Positions 1 through 9,551 of a DNA stretch of 64,000 nt are shown piece by piece; within the stretch, counting starts at the first letter, position 1; every line of letters starts with the position of its first letter. The notes under the pieces are model-generated. The model made no database searches. It had not been told where the DNA came from and saw only the letters and a program-made list of their open reading frames with translations. This DNA is from Nitratireductor sp. XY-223 (GTDB lineage: Bacteria; Pseudomonadota; Alphaproteobacteria; Rhizobiales; Rhizobiaceae), in NCBI RefSeq assembly GCF_004959855.1, contig NZ_SPNT01000001.1, positions 1,116,001 through 1,180,000 of the forward strand. Reading direction: 5' to 3'. Both the position numbers and the translations under genes were made by a program.

Positions 1-557
1 CGAAGGACCTGCCGGGAATGCTGCGCACGTTCGGGCGCACGACGCGCAAGCTCCGCTCCATGGCCGGCGAGTTCCGCAGCCAGTTTGACGAGGCGCTCAA
101 GGAAGCCGAACTGGAAGACGTCAAGAATGTCCTTGACGAGGCCAAGCAGCTCAATCCCAAGAACATCCTGAAAGAGGCGATCGATCCGATCCGTGACGCC
201 GGAAAGGAAATCAAGGCGGACCTCGACAAGGCCATGAGGGAGCCGGCTGAACCGGCCAAGCCCGAGCTAGCGGCGACGAATGTAAAATCGGAACCGGGTT
301 CCGACAAAGCGCCGAAACCGGCCGGCAAGAAAGCAGCCAAATCCGCGAAGAAGCCTTCCACCGGCAAAGCGGCGTCCAAGACCGCGAAAACCGGAGCCGG
401 GAAGCCGGCTCGGAGTACGACGCGAAAGCCCGCCGCGAAGAAAACAAACAGCACGGCAAAGCCGGCGTCTGAGGCGAAAAAACCGGCACGGCGCGCGGCG
501 ACCCGCAAGGCTGCCCCGGCTGCCAAGGCCGCGAAATCCAGCGGAGACACCGCGTGA
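1..557 (+). CDS. tatB: Sec-independent translocase protein TatB, 3' part (5' end outside window)
   Basis: The reading frame is already open at base 3 and reads KDLPGMLRTFGRTTRKLRSM, the conserved end of the TatB transmembrane/amphipathic helix region. The true start and the single membrane helix therefore lie upstream of the window. TatB forms the twin-arginine receptor with TatC at the inner membrane. After an amphipathic helix of about 60 residues, the rest is a long Ala/Lys/Pro-rich tail typical of rhizobial TatB. The stop overlaps the tatC start by 4 nt, implying translational coupling in a tatABC operon. The ATG at 18 is internal, not the start. Confidence 0.9.
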   Translation, partial: KDLPGMLRTFGRTTRKLRSMAGEFRSQFDEALKEAELEDVKNVLDEAKQLNPKNILKEAIDPIRDAGKEIKADLDKAMREPAEPAKPELAATNVKSEPGSDKAPKPAGKKAAKSAKKPSTGKAASKTAKTGAGKPARSTTRKPAAKKTNSTAKPASEAKKPARRAATRKAAPAAKAAKSSGDTA

Positions 558-1399
558 CAACCGAGGAACTGGACGACACGGCGCAGCCGCTGCTTGCGCA
601 TCTGATCGAGCTGCGCCAGCGCCTGATGTGGGCCGTGGGCGGTTTTTTTGTCGCCTTTCTGATCTGCTTCTTCTTTGCCAAACAGATATTCAACCTGCTG
701 GTGGTGCCGTTTTCCTGGGCCGTCGAATGGGCCGGACTCGAGGGACGCCAGATCGAGCTCATCTACACCGCGCCGCAGGAGTTCTTCTTCACCCAGATCA
801 AGATCGCCATGTTCGGCGGCCTTGTCATCGCGTTTCCGATGATCGCGGCACAGGTCTACAAGTTCGTGGCGCCGGGTCTCTACAAGAACGAGCGGTCGGC
901 GTTCCTGCCCTTCCTGATCGCTTCTCCGCTGCTGTTCCTGCTTGGCGGCGCGCTGGTCTACCTGTTCTTCACGCCGATGGTGCTGTGGTTCTTCCTGTCC
1001 ATGGAGCAGCCGGCGGAAGGCGGCAAGGTGGCGATCGAACTGCTGCCGAAGGTCTCGGAATATCTTGACCTGATCATGACCTTGATCTTCGCCTTCGGCC
1101 TGGTCTTCCAGTTGCCGGTTGTCACGACACTGCTGGCGCGCGTCGGACTGGTCACAGCGGACGGGCTTGCGTCCAAACGCAAATACGCCATCGTTGCCGC
1201 TTTTATCGCCGCCGCCATATTGACCCCGCCCGATCCGGCGAGCCAGATCGGTCTTGCACTTCCCACCATCCTTCTCTACGAGATTGCCATCTATGCAGCC
1301 CGACTCGTGGAAAAACGGCGCGCCGAGAGCGAGGCGGAGGATGAATCCGACGCGCAGTCGGACGACAAGGACGCATCCTCCGAGGCCTCCACTCCCTAG
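554..1399 (+). CDS. tatC: Sec-independent protein translocase TatC
   Basis: TatC is the polytopic core of the twin-arginine translocase, which exports folded proteins. The 281-residue product starts at GTG 554, overlapping the tatB stop (GTGA). It begins with the family's cytoplasmic segment including HLIELRQRLM, and the conserved YTAPQEFFFTQIK stretch follows the first membrane helix. Six hydrophobic segments can be seen. The last 30 residues are a charged Asp/Glu/Ser tail. Length is slightly above the usual 250-260 residues because of that tail. It is the last tat gene; serS follows after 83 nt. Confidence 0.95.
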   Translation: MTTEELDDTAQPLLAHLIELRQRLMWAVGGFFVAFLICFFFAKQIFNLLVVPFSWAVEWAGLEGRQIELIYTAPQEFFFTQIKIAMFGGLVIAFPMIAAQVYKFVAPGLYKNERSAFLPFLIASPLLFLLGGALVYLFFTPMVLWFFLSMEQPAEGGKVAIELLPKVSEYLDLIMTLIFAFGLVFQLPVVTTLLARVGLVTADGLASKRKYAIVAAFIAAAILTPPDPASQIGLALPTILLYEIAIYAARLVEKRRAESEAEDESDAQSDDKDASSEASTP

Positions 1400-1482
1400 C
1401 GGCGGAATTCCGGTGTCCGAGACCGGTTCTGCAAGATGACATTCGATCACTTCGCCTGAAACGAAGGCTCTAGGCCACGACC

Positions 1483-2766
1483 ATGCTTGATATCAAATGG
1501 ATACGCGAAAACGCCGGTGCGCTCGATGCGGCCCTAGGCAACCGGGGCGCAGAGCCCGCGGCGGCTGAACTGATCAGGATTGACGAGGAGCGCCGCCAAC
1601 ACGTGCAGAAGCTGCAGGACATGCAGGCACGCAGAAACGCGGCGTCCAAGGAAATCGGCGCCGCGATGGGACGCAAGGACCTTGAGACGGCCGATAAACT
1701 CAAGGCCGAGGTCGCCGAATTGAAATCTGCGCTGCAGGCCGCCGAGGAAGAGGCGCGGGTCCTCGACACGCAGCTGGAGGACGCGCTGGCCGCCATACCG
1801 AACATACCGCTCGACGATGTCCCGGTGGGCACCGACGAGGCGGACAATGTCGTCGAGCGGACAGTGGGCGAGAAACCCGGCTGGAACCACGCCGCCCTGG
1901 AGCATTTCGATATCGGTGAAGCGCTCGGCCAGATGGATTTCGAGACCGCTTCGCGGCTCTCCGGCAGCCGCTTCGTGGTGCTGCGGAGCCAGCTTGCGCG
2001 CCTCGAACGCGCGCTTGGACAATTCATGCTCGACCTGCACACGAGCGAGCATGGCTATACGGAGGTCCAGCCTCCGCTGCTGGTGCGTGACGAAGTCGCC
2101 TTCGGCACCGGCCAGCTCCCCAAATTTGCCGACGACCTGTTCCACACGACCGATGGCCGCTGGCTGATCCCGACGGCGGAGGTTTCGCTGACAAATCTGG
2201 TGCGCGAGGAAATTCTCGAGCACGAACAACTGCCGCTGCGCTTCACGGCACTGACGCCGTGTTTCCGGCTTGAAGCCGGTGCCGCCGGCCGCGATACGCG
2301 CGGCATGCTGCGCCAGCACCAGTTCAACAAGGTCGAGCTGGTTTCGATCACCGATGCCGACACGTCGGGGGATGAACTGGAGCGCATGACGTCCTGCGCC
2401 GAAGAGGTGTTGAAGCGCCTCGGCCTGCACTACCGCGTCATGGCGCTGTGCACCGGCGATATGGGCTTTGCGGCGCGCAAGACCTATGACCTTGAGGTCT
2501 GGCTGCCGGGGCAGGGCGCCTATCGCGAGATTTCGTCCTGCTCGGTTTGCGGTGATTTCCAGGCACGCCGCATGCAGTCGCGGTACCGTAGGGCGGGTGA
2601 AAAAGGTGTTCAGTTCGCGCACACGCTCAACGGTTCGGGCGTCGCCGTGGGGCGCGCGCTGATCGCGGTCATGGAAAACTATCTCAACGAGGACGGATCC
2701 GTCACGGTGCCCGATGCTCTGCTGCCCTATATGGGAGGGCTGACACGCATCGAGCGTGGCGATTGA
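1483..2766 (+). CDS. serS: Seryl-tRNA synthetase
   Basis: This class II aminoacyl-tRNA synthetase charges tRNA-Ser. The 427-residue product has the N-terminal long helical hairpin (residues about 25-105, rich in Glu/Lys/Ala) that grips the tRNA. The catalytic core carries motif 2 around residues 258-283 ([15 protein letters not shown]) and motif 3 near 386-400 ([10 protein letters not shown]). Start ATG 1483 gives the standard [16 protein letters not shown]-terminus. It heads a serS-surE-pcm series on the plus strand, with surE 29 nt downstream. Confidence 0.97.
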   Translation: MLDIKWIRENAGALDAALGNRGAEPAAAELIRIDEERRQHVQKLQDMQARRNAASKEIGAAMGRKDLETADKLKAEVAELKSALQAAEEEARVLDTQLEDALAAIPNIPLDDVPVGTDEADNVVERTVGEKPGWNHAALEHFDIGEALGQMDFETASRLSGSRFVVLRSQLARLERALGQFMLDLHTSEHGYTEVQPPLLVRDEVAFGTGQLPKFADDLFHTTDGRWLIPTAEVSLTNLVREEILEHEQLPLRFTALTPCFRLEAGAAGRDTRGMLRQHQFNKVELVSITDADTSGDELERMTSCAEEVLKRLGLHYRVMALCTGDMGFAARKTYDLEVWLPGQGAYREISSCSVCGDFQARRMQSRYRRAGEKGVQFAHTLNGSGVAVGRALIAVMENYLNEDGSVTVPDALLPYMGGLTRIERGD

Positions 2767-2795
2767 CGGGAACGTAGCGGGAAAGAGATGTTCGG

Positions 2796-3551
2796 ATGCG
2801 GATACTGCTGACCAATGATGACGGGATCCACGCGGAGGGTCTCGCCGTGCTTGAGCGCATCGCGCGAACCCTGTCGGATGATATTTGGGTGGTGGCGCCG
2901 GAAACCGACCAGAGCGGTCTTGCGCATTCGCTGACACTTTCGGAGCCCTTGCGGCTGCGCGAGGTGTCGGACCGGCACTACGCGCTTCGCGGAACGCCGA
3001 CCGATTGCGTCATCATGGGCGTGCGGGACGTGATGGATGCGCCGCCGGATCTTGTCCTTTCCGGGGTGAATGACGGGGTCAACGTCGCCGATGGCGTCAC
3101 CTATTCCGGCACCGTCGCGGGCGCCATCGAAGGCACGCTCCTGGGTATCCGCTCGATTGCCCTGAGCCAGGCCTACAAGTGGGACGACGGGCGCATCGTG
3201 CCTTGGGAGACGACCGAGGCCGTGGCACCGGAATTGCTGAGCAAACTCATTGACATAGACCTGCCCGCGGGCACCTTTTTGAATGTCAATTTTCCCTACA
3301 GCCGGCCCGAGGACATCGACGGTATCGCGGTGACGTCGCAGGGAAAGCTGGTTCACGGAATTGATCTGGACCGCCGCGAGGATGCCCGTGGCGTTCCTTA
3401 CTACTGGCTTCGGTTTTCTCACAGGACCAAGGAGTTCAAGGCCGGCACGGATCTGGAAGCCCTGGGCGACAACAAGATCTCGATAACGCCGCTCAAGTTG
3501 GATTTCACCGACTATTCCGTCCAGCAGCGGATTGCGGAGGCCCTTGGTTGA
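2796..3551 (+). CDS. surE: 5'-nucleotidase / nucleoside monophosphatase SurE
   Basis: SurE is a divalent-metal-dependent phosphatase acting on nucleoside monophosphates, linked to stationary-phase survival. The N-terminus [16 protein letters not shown] carries the paired metal-binding Asp residues D8 and D9. The [19 protein letters not shown] block holds the conserved Asn and the substrate loop. Its length of 251 residues is typical. It lies between serS and pcm and overlaps the pcm start by 4 nt (TTGA), the widespread surE-pcm pairing of damage-repair functions. Confidence 0.96.
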   Translation: MRILLTNDDGIHAEGLAVLERIARTLSDDIWVVAPETDQSGLAHSLTLSEPLRLREVSDRHYALRGTPTDCVIMGVRDVMDAPPDLVLSGVNDGVNVADGVTYSGTVAGAIEGTLLGIRSIALSQAYKWDDGRIVPWETTEAVAPELLSKLIDIDLPAGTFLNVNFPYSRPEDIDGIAVTSQGKLVHGIDLDRREDARGVPYYWLRFSHRTKEFKAGTDLEALGDNKISITPLKLDFTDYSVQQRIAEALG

Positions 3552-4201
3552 ACGGCGCCCTGAGTGAAAAAGAAGGATTAGCATCGCTCGTTCTGCGGCT
3601 GCGCGCGGAAGGCATTGCTGACAATCGCCTCGTTGCGGCGGTCGAACAGACGCCGCGCAGCATGTTCACGCCGCCTGCCTATCTGGACCTCGCTTATTCG
3701 CCGCGCAGTATTCCCATCGAATGCGGCGAGTACATGGAGGGGGCCGATCTCAGCCTGCGTCTCCTGCACAACATGGAGCTCGAGGCAGGCCAGCGCGTCC
3801 TCGAAGTGGGCACGGGTTCCGGTTTTACAGCCGCCGCGATGTCGCGGATCGTCGAGCGGGTCGTGACGGTCGACCGCTACCGGACCCTGTCGCAATATGC
3901 CGCGCAGCGGTTCTCCCGTCTCGGCTTCTCCAACATCGTCGTGGAAACCGGCGACGGTCAGGAACGCACGCCGCAGGAAGGCACGTTCGACCGTATCCTG
4001 GTCACGGCGGCGTTCAACGACATGCCCCGCGCCTTTGCCGAACGGTTGGTCTCGGGCGGAAAAATGATCGCGGCGATCGGCGAGGCCGACCAGCCGCAGA
4101 CCGTTGTCCGGCTGACGAAGATCGGCAGCCGCTTCGAAAAGGAAGATCTGTTTCCGGTCCGCTTCCAGCCGCTGTTGAAGGGCGGTGCGGCGGTCCTTTG
4201 A
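3548..4201 (+). CDS. pcm: Protein-L-isoaspartate O-methyltransferase
   Basis: Pcm methylates isoaspartyl residues in aged proteins using S-adenosylmethionine, starting their repair. The 217-residue product has the SAM motif [11 protein letters not shown] at residues 84-93 and the upstream family block with PRSMFTPP and YSPRSIPI. Start TTG 3548 overlaps the surE stop; this rare start in a coupled position is supported because the preceding codon in frame falls inside surE and the family N-terminus aligns. It completes the serS-surE-pcm operon. Confidence 0.94.
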   Translation: MNGALSEKEGLASLVLRLRAEGIADNRLVAAVEQTPRSMFTPPAYLDLAYSPRSIPIECGEYMEGADLSLRLLHNMELEAGQRVLEVGTGSGFTAAAMSRIVERVVTVDRYRTLSQYAAQRFSRLGFSNIVVETGDGQERTPQEGTFDRILVTAAFNDMPRAFAERLVSGGKMIAAIGEADQPQTVVRLTKIGSRFEKEDLFPVRFQPLLKGGAAVL

Positions 4202-4280
4202 TGCCGCCTCGCGGCCGTCAGCATTTTACCGATTCCCGGCAAAACAGGTGATTCAGGCCATTGAAAATTTCACAATCGGC

Positions 4281-4310
4281 TTAACCCGGCAGTAACCTTA
4301 ACTCAGTTAA
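4281..4310 (+). promoter_or_regulatory. Possible CtrA-type binding region
   Basis: Upstream of the LysM/M23 gene the sequence has TTAACC at 4281, CCTTAAC at 4296 and TTAA at 4307, giving closely spaced TTAA half sites. CtrA, the alphaproteobacterial cell-cycle regulator, recognises TTAA-N7-TTAA or TTAACC half sites. The spacings here are not the exact consensus, so this is suggestive only. An envelope/division gene would be a sensible target. Confidence 0.35.
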
Positions 4311-4344
4311 ATGGGCCCGTGTTGTTTTGCGTACATGGGCTCGT

Positions 4345-5985
4345 ATGATGCGTATCAGACTATCAGCCATCTCGTCGAAATCCGCCAGACGGCTGGCGGG
4401 CGCTGTCTGTTTGGCAAGCCTTGCCGCAGGCTGCAGCTCGGAGGCAACGCGCTTCGACCACGGCCTGTTTACCGGCACCGTGCCGGAGCCAGTCGGAGAA
4501 AGAAACGCAGCGCGCGCGCCCGTTGAGGGGCCGGCCCCAGGCGAGCCGGCGCTGGCGCAGCCCTATCCCGGGGATACCGCGCCCGGCTATGACCGCACCT
4601 ACACTGGATCGATCGCGCAGCCTTATCCGGCAACCAGCCAGCAGCAGCCCGTCTTTGTGCCGCAGCCCGCGGTGGAGCGCAGGCCGCTGCGGCAGGCACC
4701 GGCCATCGAGCCGCCCGTCCAGGACGTGAAACTGGCGCCGGTGCCCGTGGTTTCACCCAGATCAGCACCGCGCCCGACAGAGACCAGGACGGTCGAAATA
4801 CCTGTTCAGCGGATCCCGACCCCGGTCTCGGCGCCCAAACACTATGCGTCGTATGAGCCGGACCCGATCATCACCGGGACGACGCCGACGAGCGCCGCGG
4901 CGCGCAATCATGCTTCGTCCGATACAATCGGCGGCTGGACAACCACCGGCGGAACGCGCGTCAAGATCGCGCCGGGAGAAACGCTCTACAACCTGTCGCG
5001 GCGTTACGGCGTGCCGGCCCGCGAAATCATGAAGGCCAACAACATCGCCGACCCATCGAGGGTCAACGCCGGCCAAGTCGTCATCATCCCGACCTACGTC
5101 TATTCGCGCACGACACCGGTTTCCGCGCCCGACAACAATCCGAAGACCCGGGCCGCACGTGCGAGCATCGGTTACCAAGGCGAGGCGCAGCCGGGCAACG
5201 TACCCGTTCCGACGCCGGCGCCGGCCCGCCAGCAGGTCGCCGTTTTGCCGAAGGCTCCGACGCCAAGGCCGACCACGCAGCTGTTTACGGCAAACAATGC
5301 CGCCTCGGAGCGAAACGGCGAGCCCGTGTCGCGTGAAACCTACAAGGTTCAGCCCGGCGATTCCCTGAGTACAATCGCCTCGCGCGCCGGTATCAGTGTC
5401 AACGCGCTCAAGAATGCCAACGGCCTTGACAATTCGACGATCAGGATAGGGCAAACCCTGGTCGTGCCGCGTTCAGGCGGCCGTGTCGATGGCCTGCAGA
5501 CCGCCAGCGTTCCGGCCAATGGCGACGCGGCATCGACGGTCAAAAGTTACGCCGACGACAGGCCGGTGCAGGCAACCACCGTCGCGACTCCGACGCCGAA
5601 AACCACCGGGATCGACAAGCTGAGATGGCCGGCGCGGGGTCAGATCATGAGCTCGTTCGGCTCGGTTGACGGCGGAGCGCGAAACGACGGGATCGATATC
5701 TCCCTTCCCAAGGGAACGCCGGTCAAGGCCGCGGAAAACGGTGTTGTGATCTATGCGGGCACCGGCCTCAAGGAGTTCGGCAAGACGGTGCTCGTGCGTC
5801 ATGGAAACGGATTGGTGAGCGTTTACGGTCACGCGAGCGAACTGATTGTGGAGCGCGGCGACCAGGTCTCGCGGGGTCAGGTTGTGGCGCTGTCTGGAAT
5901 GAGCGGGCAGGCGACCCGTCCCAAGCTGCACTTCGAGATCAGGAAAGACGCCAAACCTGTCGATCCGCTGACATATCTCGAATAG
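4345..5985 (+). CDS. NlpD/DipM-like lipoprotein: two LysM domains plus degenerate M23 (LytM) domain
   Basis: Predicted outer-membrane or periplasmic lipoprotein that binds peptidoglycan. ATG 4345 gives a basic N-terminus, a hydrophobic signal and a lipobox ending in AAGC near residue 31; a longer TTG start at 4327 is less likely. A Pro-rich linker is followed by LysM domains at about 204-250 and 331-375 and an M23 fold at about 430-545. The zinc site is degraded: N447 stands where the first His of HxxxD belongs (NDGID), and K527 replaces the first His of the HxH motif (KLH). This is the pattern of non-catalytic NlpD/EnvC amidase activators. It follows pcm, as NlpD often does. Confidence 0.88.
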   Translation: MMRIRLSAISSKSARRLAGAVCLASLAAGCSSEATRFDHGLFTGTVPEPVGERNAARAPVEGPAPGEPALAQPYPGDTAPGYDRTYTGSIAQPYPATSQQQPVFVPQPAVERRPLRQAPAIEPPVQDVKLAPVPVVSPRSAPRPTETRTVEIPVQRIPTPVSAPKHYASYEPDPIITGTTPTSAAARNHASSDTIGGWTTTGGTRVKIAPGETLYNLSRRYGVPAREIMKANNIADPSRVNAGQVVIIPTYVYSRTTPVSAPDNNPKTRAARASIGYQGEAQPGNVPVPTPAPARQQVAVLPKAPTPRPTTQLFTANNAASERNGEPVSRETYKVQPGDSLSTIASRAGISVNALKNANGLDNSTIRIGQTLVVPRSGGRVDGLQTASVPANGDAASTVKSYADDRPVQATTVATPTPKTTGIDKLRWPARGQIMSSFGSVDGGARNDGIDISLPKGTPVKAAENGVVIYAGTGLKEFGKTVLVRHGNGLVSVYGHASELIVERGDQVSRGQVVALSGMSGQATRPKLHFEIRKDAKPVDPLTYLE

Positions 5986-6011
5986 AGGCTCTCCAGTCTC
6001 AGGCAGGAAAG

Positions 6012-6044
6012 ACCGGGTCCGTTGTTCCCTGCGGGCCCGGTTTT
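6012..6044 (+). terminator. Rho-independent terminator after the LysM/M23 gene
   Basis: A 9-bp stem (6012-6020 with 6033-6041, one G-T wobble) is closed by a 12-nt loop and followed by TTTT. It lies 26 nt after the stop of the NlpD-like gene and separates it from the cyclase. Confidence 0.75.
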
Positions 6045-6228
6045 ACGTTGTCCGGCGGAAAATGCGCGGAAATCCGTCGTTCCCCGGGACAAGCGGCATT
6101 GACGGGATTGCATTAAATTTCATTCATTTAGCGAATTGGAATTTTGCCTTTAGGGGAAAATGGGCGATCCTCGCCCGACCATTTTCAAAGCGAATCGGGC
6201 AAATGGCTGGTTCCGGAGCCGATACTTC

Positions 6229-8052
6229 ATGAAAATTCCGCACAAGATATTTGGCATTGCGGCCCTGGTTTTTGTGATCATGGGCGCCTCAATCACCTAT
6301 TCCACATACAAGCTCTATCTCGTCAGCAAGGAAGTGACAGACCTTGCCGAGGTCTTCATTCCGCTCTCCGACCGGATTGCCGAGATCGATCTGGAAATCG
6401 CGCAGCAGGAAATCCACGTCGAACGGCTCGAGAAGCATATGACCAGCATCAAGCTGATCGACGAGGAGCTTCAGGAACTGGCGTCGGGCATCGTGCCGAG
6501 ACACCTTATCAGCGGATTCGAGACCATCGAGGAGAAGACCGAGCGGCTGGAGGCGGAGCGATCGGAACTGCAGACGGTCGTAGATCGGGAGCAGAGCGAG
6601 TTCGAGACGCGCGAGGCCAAGGTCGACGATGCAATCAAGCGGGCTGAGGCGCTCGTGGCTCAAGCTGTCAGCACCACCCATACGGAGGAGGGGCGCGACA
6701 CACTCAAGACGCTGCTGCCGCAGTTGCAGTCGGTGGACCAGCAGCACTCGAACCTGCACGCGCAGCTAACCCTCTTGATCGAGGCATTCCGCCAGGACAG
6801 CCCGATGCGGTTCGAACTGGAGCGGCTTATCGAGCAGGAAGAGGACCAATTGGCCGCCCACATGCGCGAGACCTGGGAGACGATCGCCCGGTTCACGGAG
6901 AAAGCCGCGCTCAGCGCAGAGGAACATGAGCGGGAAGCGCTCTGGATCAATATTGTCCTGGCCGCGGTCTCCGGCGTTCTTGCGCTGATTCTGTGCAGCA
7001 TCGTGATCAGGAACATGCTGAAGCCGCTGCGTGAGCTCATTGCCGGGACACACGAGGTCGAGGCGGGCAACCTGTCGGGGCATCTCGAGGCATCGACCAG
7101 CGACGAGATCGGCGATCTTGCCCGCAGCTTCAACGGAATGGTCGAGGGCCTGCGCAAAACCGAGGAAATCAAGGACACGTTCGGGCAATATGTCGATCCC
7201 CGGGTGGTTTCCGGCCTGATCGGCGATGCGAACACGGAACTCGTCAACGGCGAAAAGAAGGTGGTCTCGGTCTTCTTCGCCGATATTGCCAATTTCACCG
7301 GCATCTCGGAACGCTTCACGCCCGGCGGCCTGGTCAACTTGACCAACCGGTACCTGTCGATGATGTCGGAGCCGATCACCGAGCAGCACGGTCTGATCGA
7401 CAAATATATCGGCGATGCGATCATGGCGTTCTGGACAACGCCGTTCTGCGAGGACGGCCGGCAGGCGTCGCTTGCGGTCGCCGCGGCACTGAAGGACGAA
7501 GCCCTTATCGAAACACTGCGCAAGGAACTGCCCGACCTGACGGGCCTGCGCCGCGACCTGCCGGAGGTCAATATGCGCATCGGCATCGCCACGGGCGAGG
7601 CGGTGGTGGGATCGATCGGTTCGGAGAAAACCAAGAACTATACCGTCATGGGCGACACGGTGAACCTCGGCGCGCGCCTGGAGGCGGCGAACAAGATTTA
7701 CGGAACGAACGTGCTTGTGTGCAGCCGGACCTGTGCGATGGCCTCCGGGGAGTTCGAATTCCGGAAGATCGACAATCTGATCGTCAAGGGAAAGACAGAG
7801 CCGGTTTCCATTTACGAGCCGCTGGGTTGGCATTCTGCCCTGCGGGAATCGGCTATCGAGATCAAGGAACGTTTCGAAGAAGCGCTGGAGGCGTTCCGGA
7901 TCGGAGACTGGATGAAGGCAGAGGCTGGCTTCAAAGGCTGCCGGGAGTTCGGCGATCCCGCCGCGGAAGCCTATCTGGACAGACTGGCGATCATCCGGCG
8001 GGAGGGTGCGCCGGATGACTGGCACGGCGTGTGGCAGCTGGAAGATAAATAA
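6229..8052 (+). CDS. Membrane-bound class III adenylate/guanylate cyclase with HAMP domain
   Basis: Two-pass membrane sensor with a C-terminal nucleotide cyclase making cAMP or cGMP. From ATG 6229 the protein has a first membrane helix near residues 10-30, a coiled periplasmic sensor region rich in Glu/Gln, a second helix near 240-260, a HAMP linker, and a class III catalytic domain from about 340. The catalytic block shows metal-binding Asp residues in FFADIANFTG and KYIGDAIMAFW, and the NYTVMGDTVNLGARLE motif. A longer start at ATG 6160 follows AGGGG very closely and cannot be excluded. Substrate specificity is not decidable by eye. It appears inserted between otherwise conserved neighbours. 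Confidence 0.9.
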   Translation: MKIPHKIFGIAALVFVIMGASITYSTYKLYLVSKEVTDLAEVFIPLSDRIAEIDLEIAQQEIHVERLEKHMTSIKLIDEELQELASGIVPRHLISGFETIEEKTERLEAERSELQTVVDREQSEFETREAKVDDAIKRAEALVAQAVSTTHTEEGRDTLKTLLPQLQSVDQQHSNLHAQLTLLIEAFRQDSPMRFELERLIEQEEDQLAAHMRETWETIARFTEKAALSAEEHEREALWINIVLAAVSGVLALILCSIVIRNMLKPLRELIAGTHEVEAGNLSGHLEASTSDEIGDLARSFNGMVEGLRKTEEIKDTFGQYVDPRVVSGLIGDANTELVNGEKKVVSVFFADIANFTGISERFTPGGLVNLTNRYLSMMSEPITEQHGLIDKYIGDAIMAFWTTPFCEDGRQASLAVAAALKDEALIETLRKELPDLTGLRRDLPEVNMRIGIATGEAVVGSIGSEKTKNYTVMGDTVNLGARLEAANKIYGTNVLVCSRTCAMASGEFEFRKIDNLIVKGKTEPVSIYEPLGWHSALRESAIEIKERFEEALEAFRIGDWMKAEAGFKGCREFGDPAAEAYLDRLAIIRREGAPDDWHGVWQLEDK

Positions 8053-8070
8053 TGCATTACGATCAACGGC

Positions 8071-8955
8071 TTACGGATCGCTGAAGCGCTTTCCGAGGCG
8101 GCCGGCAAGGTCCTGGATGTACTGCCAGGCAACACGTCCGGAGCGTGCGCCGCGCGTGGTTGCCCACTCGAGCGCCTCGGCGCGCAGCCGATCGTCATCG
8201 ATTTCGAGCCCGTAGTATCTCGCGTAACCGTCGATCATCTCCAGGTATTCGTCCTGGCTGCATTTGTGAAAGCCGAGCCACAGGCCGAATCGATCCGACA
8301 GCGAGACCTTTTCCTCGACCGCTTCCGAAGGATTGATGGCGGTGGAGCGTTCGTTTTCCATCATGTCGCGCGGCATCAGATGACGGCGGTTGGATGTCGC
8401 GTAGAAGACAACATTCTCGGCGCGGCCCTCCAACCCGCCCTCAAGAGCGGCCTTGAGCGATTTGTAGGTGGTGTCATCGTGATCGAAGGACAGGTCGTCG
8501 CAAAATAGGATGAAGCGTTCCGGACGGTCGCGCAGCAGCGTCATCAGCTGCGGCAGGCTGTCGATGTCCTCGCGGTGGATTTCCACGAGTTTCAGCGGGT
8601 GCGAGGCATCGACCGGCCCTTCCTCGTTGATCGCCGCATGCGTCGCCTTCACCAGCGACGACTTGCCCATGCCGCGCGCGCCCCATAACAGCACATTGTT
8701 GGCCGGATAGCCCCCGGCAAAGCGCTGCGTGTTGTCGTGCAGAATGTCCCGGACGCGGTCGACACCGCGTATCAGGCCGATGTCGATGCGGTTGGGCTTG
8801 GCGACCGGTTGCAGGTATCCGCTGGCCGGTTCCCAGATGAAACAATCGGCCGCGGCAAAGTCGTTTGTCGCCTGCTGCGGCGTCCCGAGAGACTCGACCG
8901 CGGCCGTAAGCCTTTGGATTTCCTCAAGCAGATTTTGCAGTGTTGCCTTTGCCAA
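8071..8955 (-). CDS. DUF815-family AAA ATPase
   Basis: ATPase of the DUF815 family, widespread in Proteobacteria with no settled role. The 294-residue protein has a P-loop GARGMGKSS near residue 95 and a Walker-B-like ILFCDDLSF segment near 150. A C-terminal helical lid ends in a stretch with RSGRVAWQYIQDLAGRL. A short coiled N-terminus precedes the ATPase core. It is transcribed leftward, convergent with the cyclase and divergent from yajC, with about 180 nt of shared promoter space to the right. No partner gene is attached. Confidence 0.85.
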   Translation of the reverse strand: MAKATLQNLLEEIQRLTAAVESLGTPQQATNDFAAADCFIWEPASGYLQPVAKPNRIDIGLIRGVDRVRDILHDNTQRFAGGYPANNVLLWGARGMGKSSLVKATHAAINEEGPVDASHPLKLVEIHREDIDSLPQLMTLLRDRPERFILFCDDLSFDHDDTTYKSLKAALEGGLEGRAENVVFYATSNRRHLMPRDMMENERSTAINPSEAVEEKVSLSDRFGLWLGFHKCSQDEYLEMIDGYARYYGLEIDDDRLRAEALEWATTRGARSGRVAWQYIQDLAGRLGKRFSDP

Positions 8956-9134
8956 GACATTTCCCTTTTGTCGTCATCGCAAGGTGCGGTAGCACGAAGG
9001 CACGCATACGAAAAGGGTTGAGACCTCTCGTCGGCAGTTGCAATAGCGGCCGCGACACTATATCTGGCACAACAAAGGGCCGGTCGTGACCGCCTCGATG
9101 TCAATAATAGAGAATTCCCAAAAGGAGCCACTCG

Positions 9135-9476
9135 ATGTTTGTAACACCGGCATATGCGCAGGCTGCAGGGGGTGGCGGCGGCGACATACTCGTGTCGATC
9201 ATGCCGTTCATCCTGATTTTTGTTATCATGTATTTCCTGATCATCCGGCCGCAGCGCCAGCAGATGAAAAAGCGCCAGGAAATGCTGAACAACGTGCGGC
9301 GCGGCGACCAGGTGGTGACGGGTGGCGGTATTACCGGGAAGGTGACCAAGGTCGTCGACGACAACGAGGTCGAAGTCGAGATCGCCGATGGCCTGAAAGT
9401 CCGTGTCGTGCGCTCGCTTCTGGCTGACGTGAAAGTGAAGGGCGAGCCTGTCCAAGAATCGGCACAAAAAAAGTAA
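9135..9476 (+). CDS. yajC: Preprotein translocase accessory subunit YajC
   Basis: YajC is a small single-pass inner-membrane protein that associates with SecDF during Sec-dependent export. The 113-residue product has a Gly-rich N-terminus, one strong hydrophobic helix (residues about 17-37, IMPFILIFVIMYFLIIRPQ) and the diagnostic RPQRQQMKKRQEML stretch, then a small beta domain with GDQVVTGGGITGKV. A ribosome site AAGGAG precedes ATG 9135 by 7 nt. secDF follows 75 nt downstream, the normal arrangement. Confidence 0.96.
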   Translation: MFVTPAYAQAAGGGGGDILVSIMPFILIFVIMYFLIIRPQRQQMKKRQEMLNNVRRGDQVVTGGGITGKVTKVVDDNEVEVEIADGLKVRVVRSLLADVKVKGEPVQESAQKK

Positions 9477-9551
9477 ATCGATACGTGGCGTCAATCTATT
9501 GCCGCCAACAGTCGGTTGACTGGCATAATTGCCCGATGAGCTGAGAACGCA

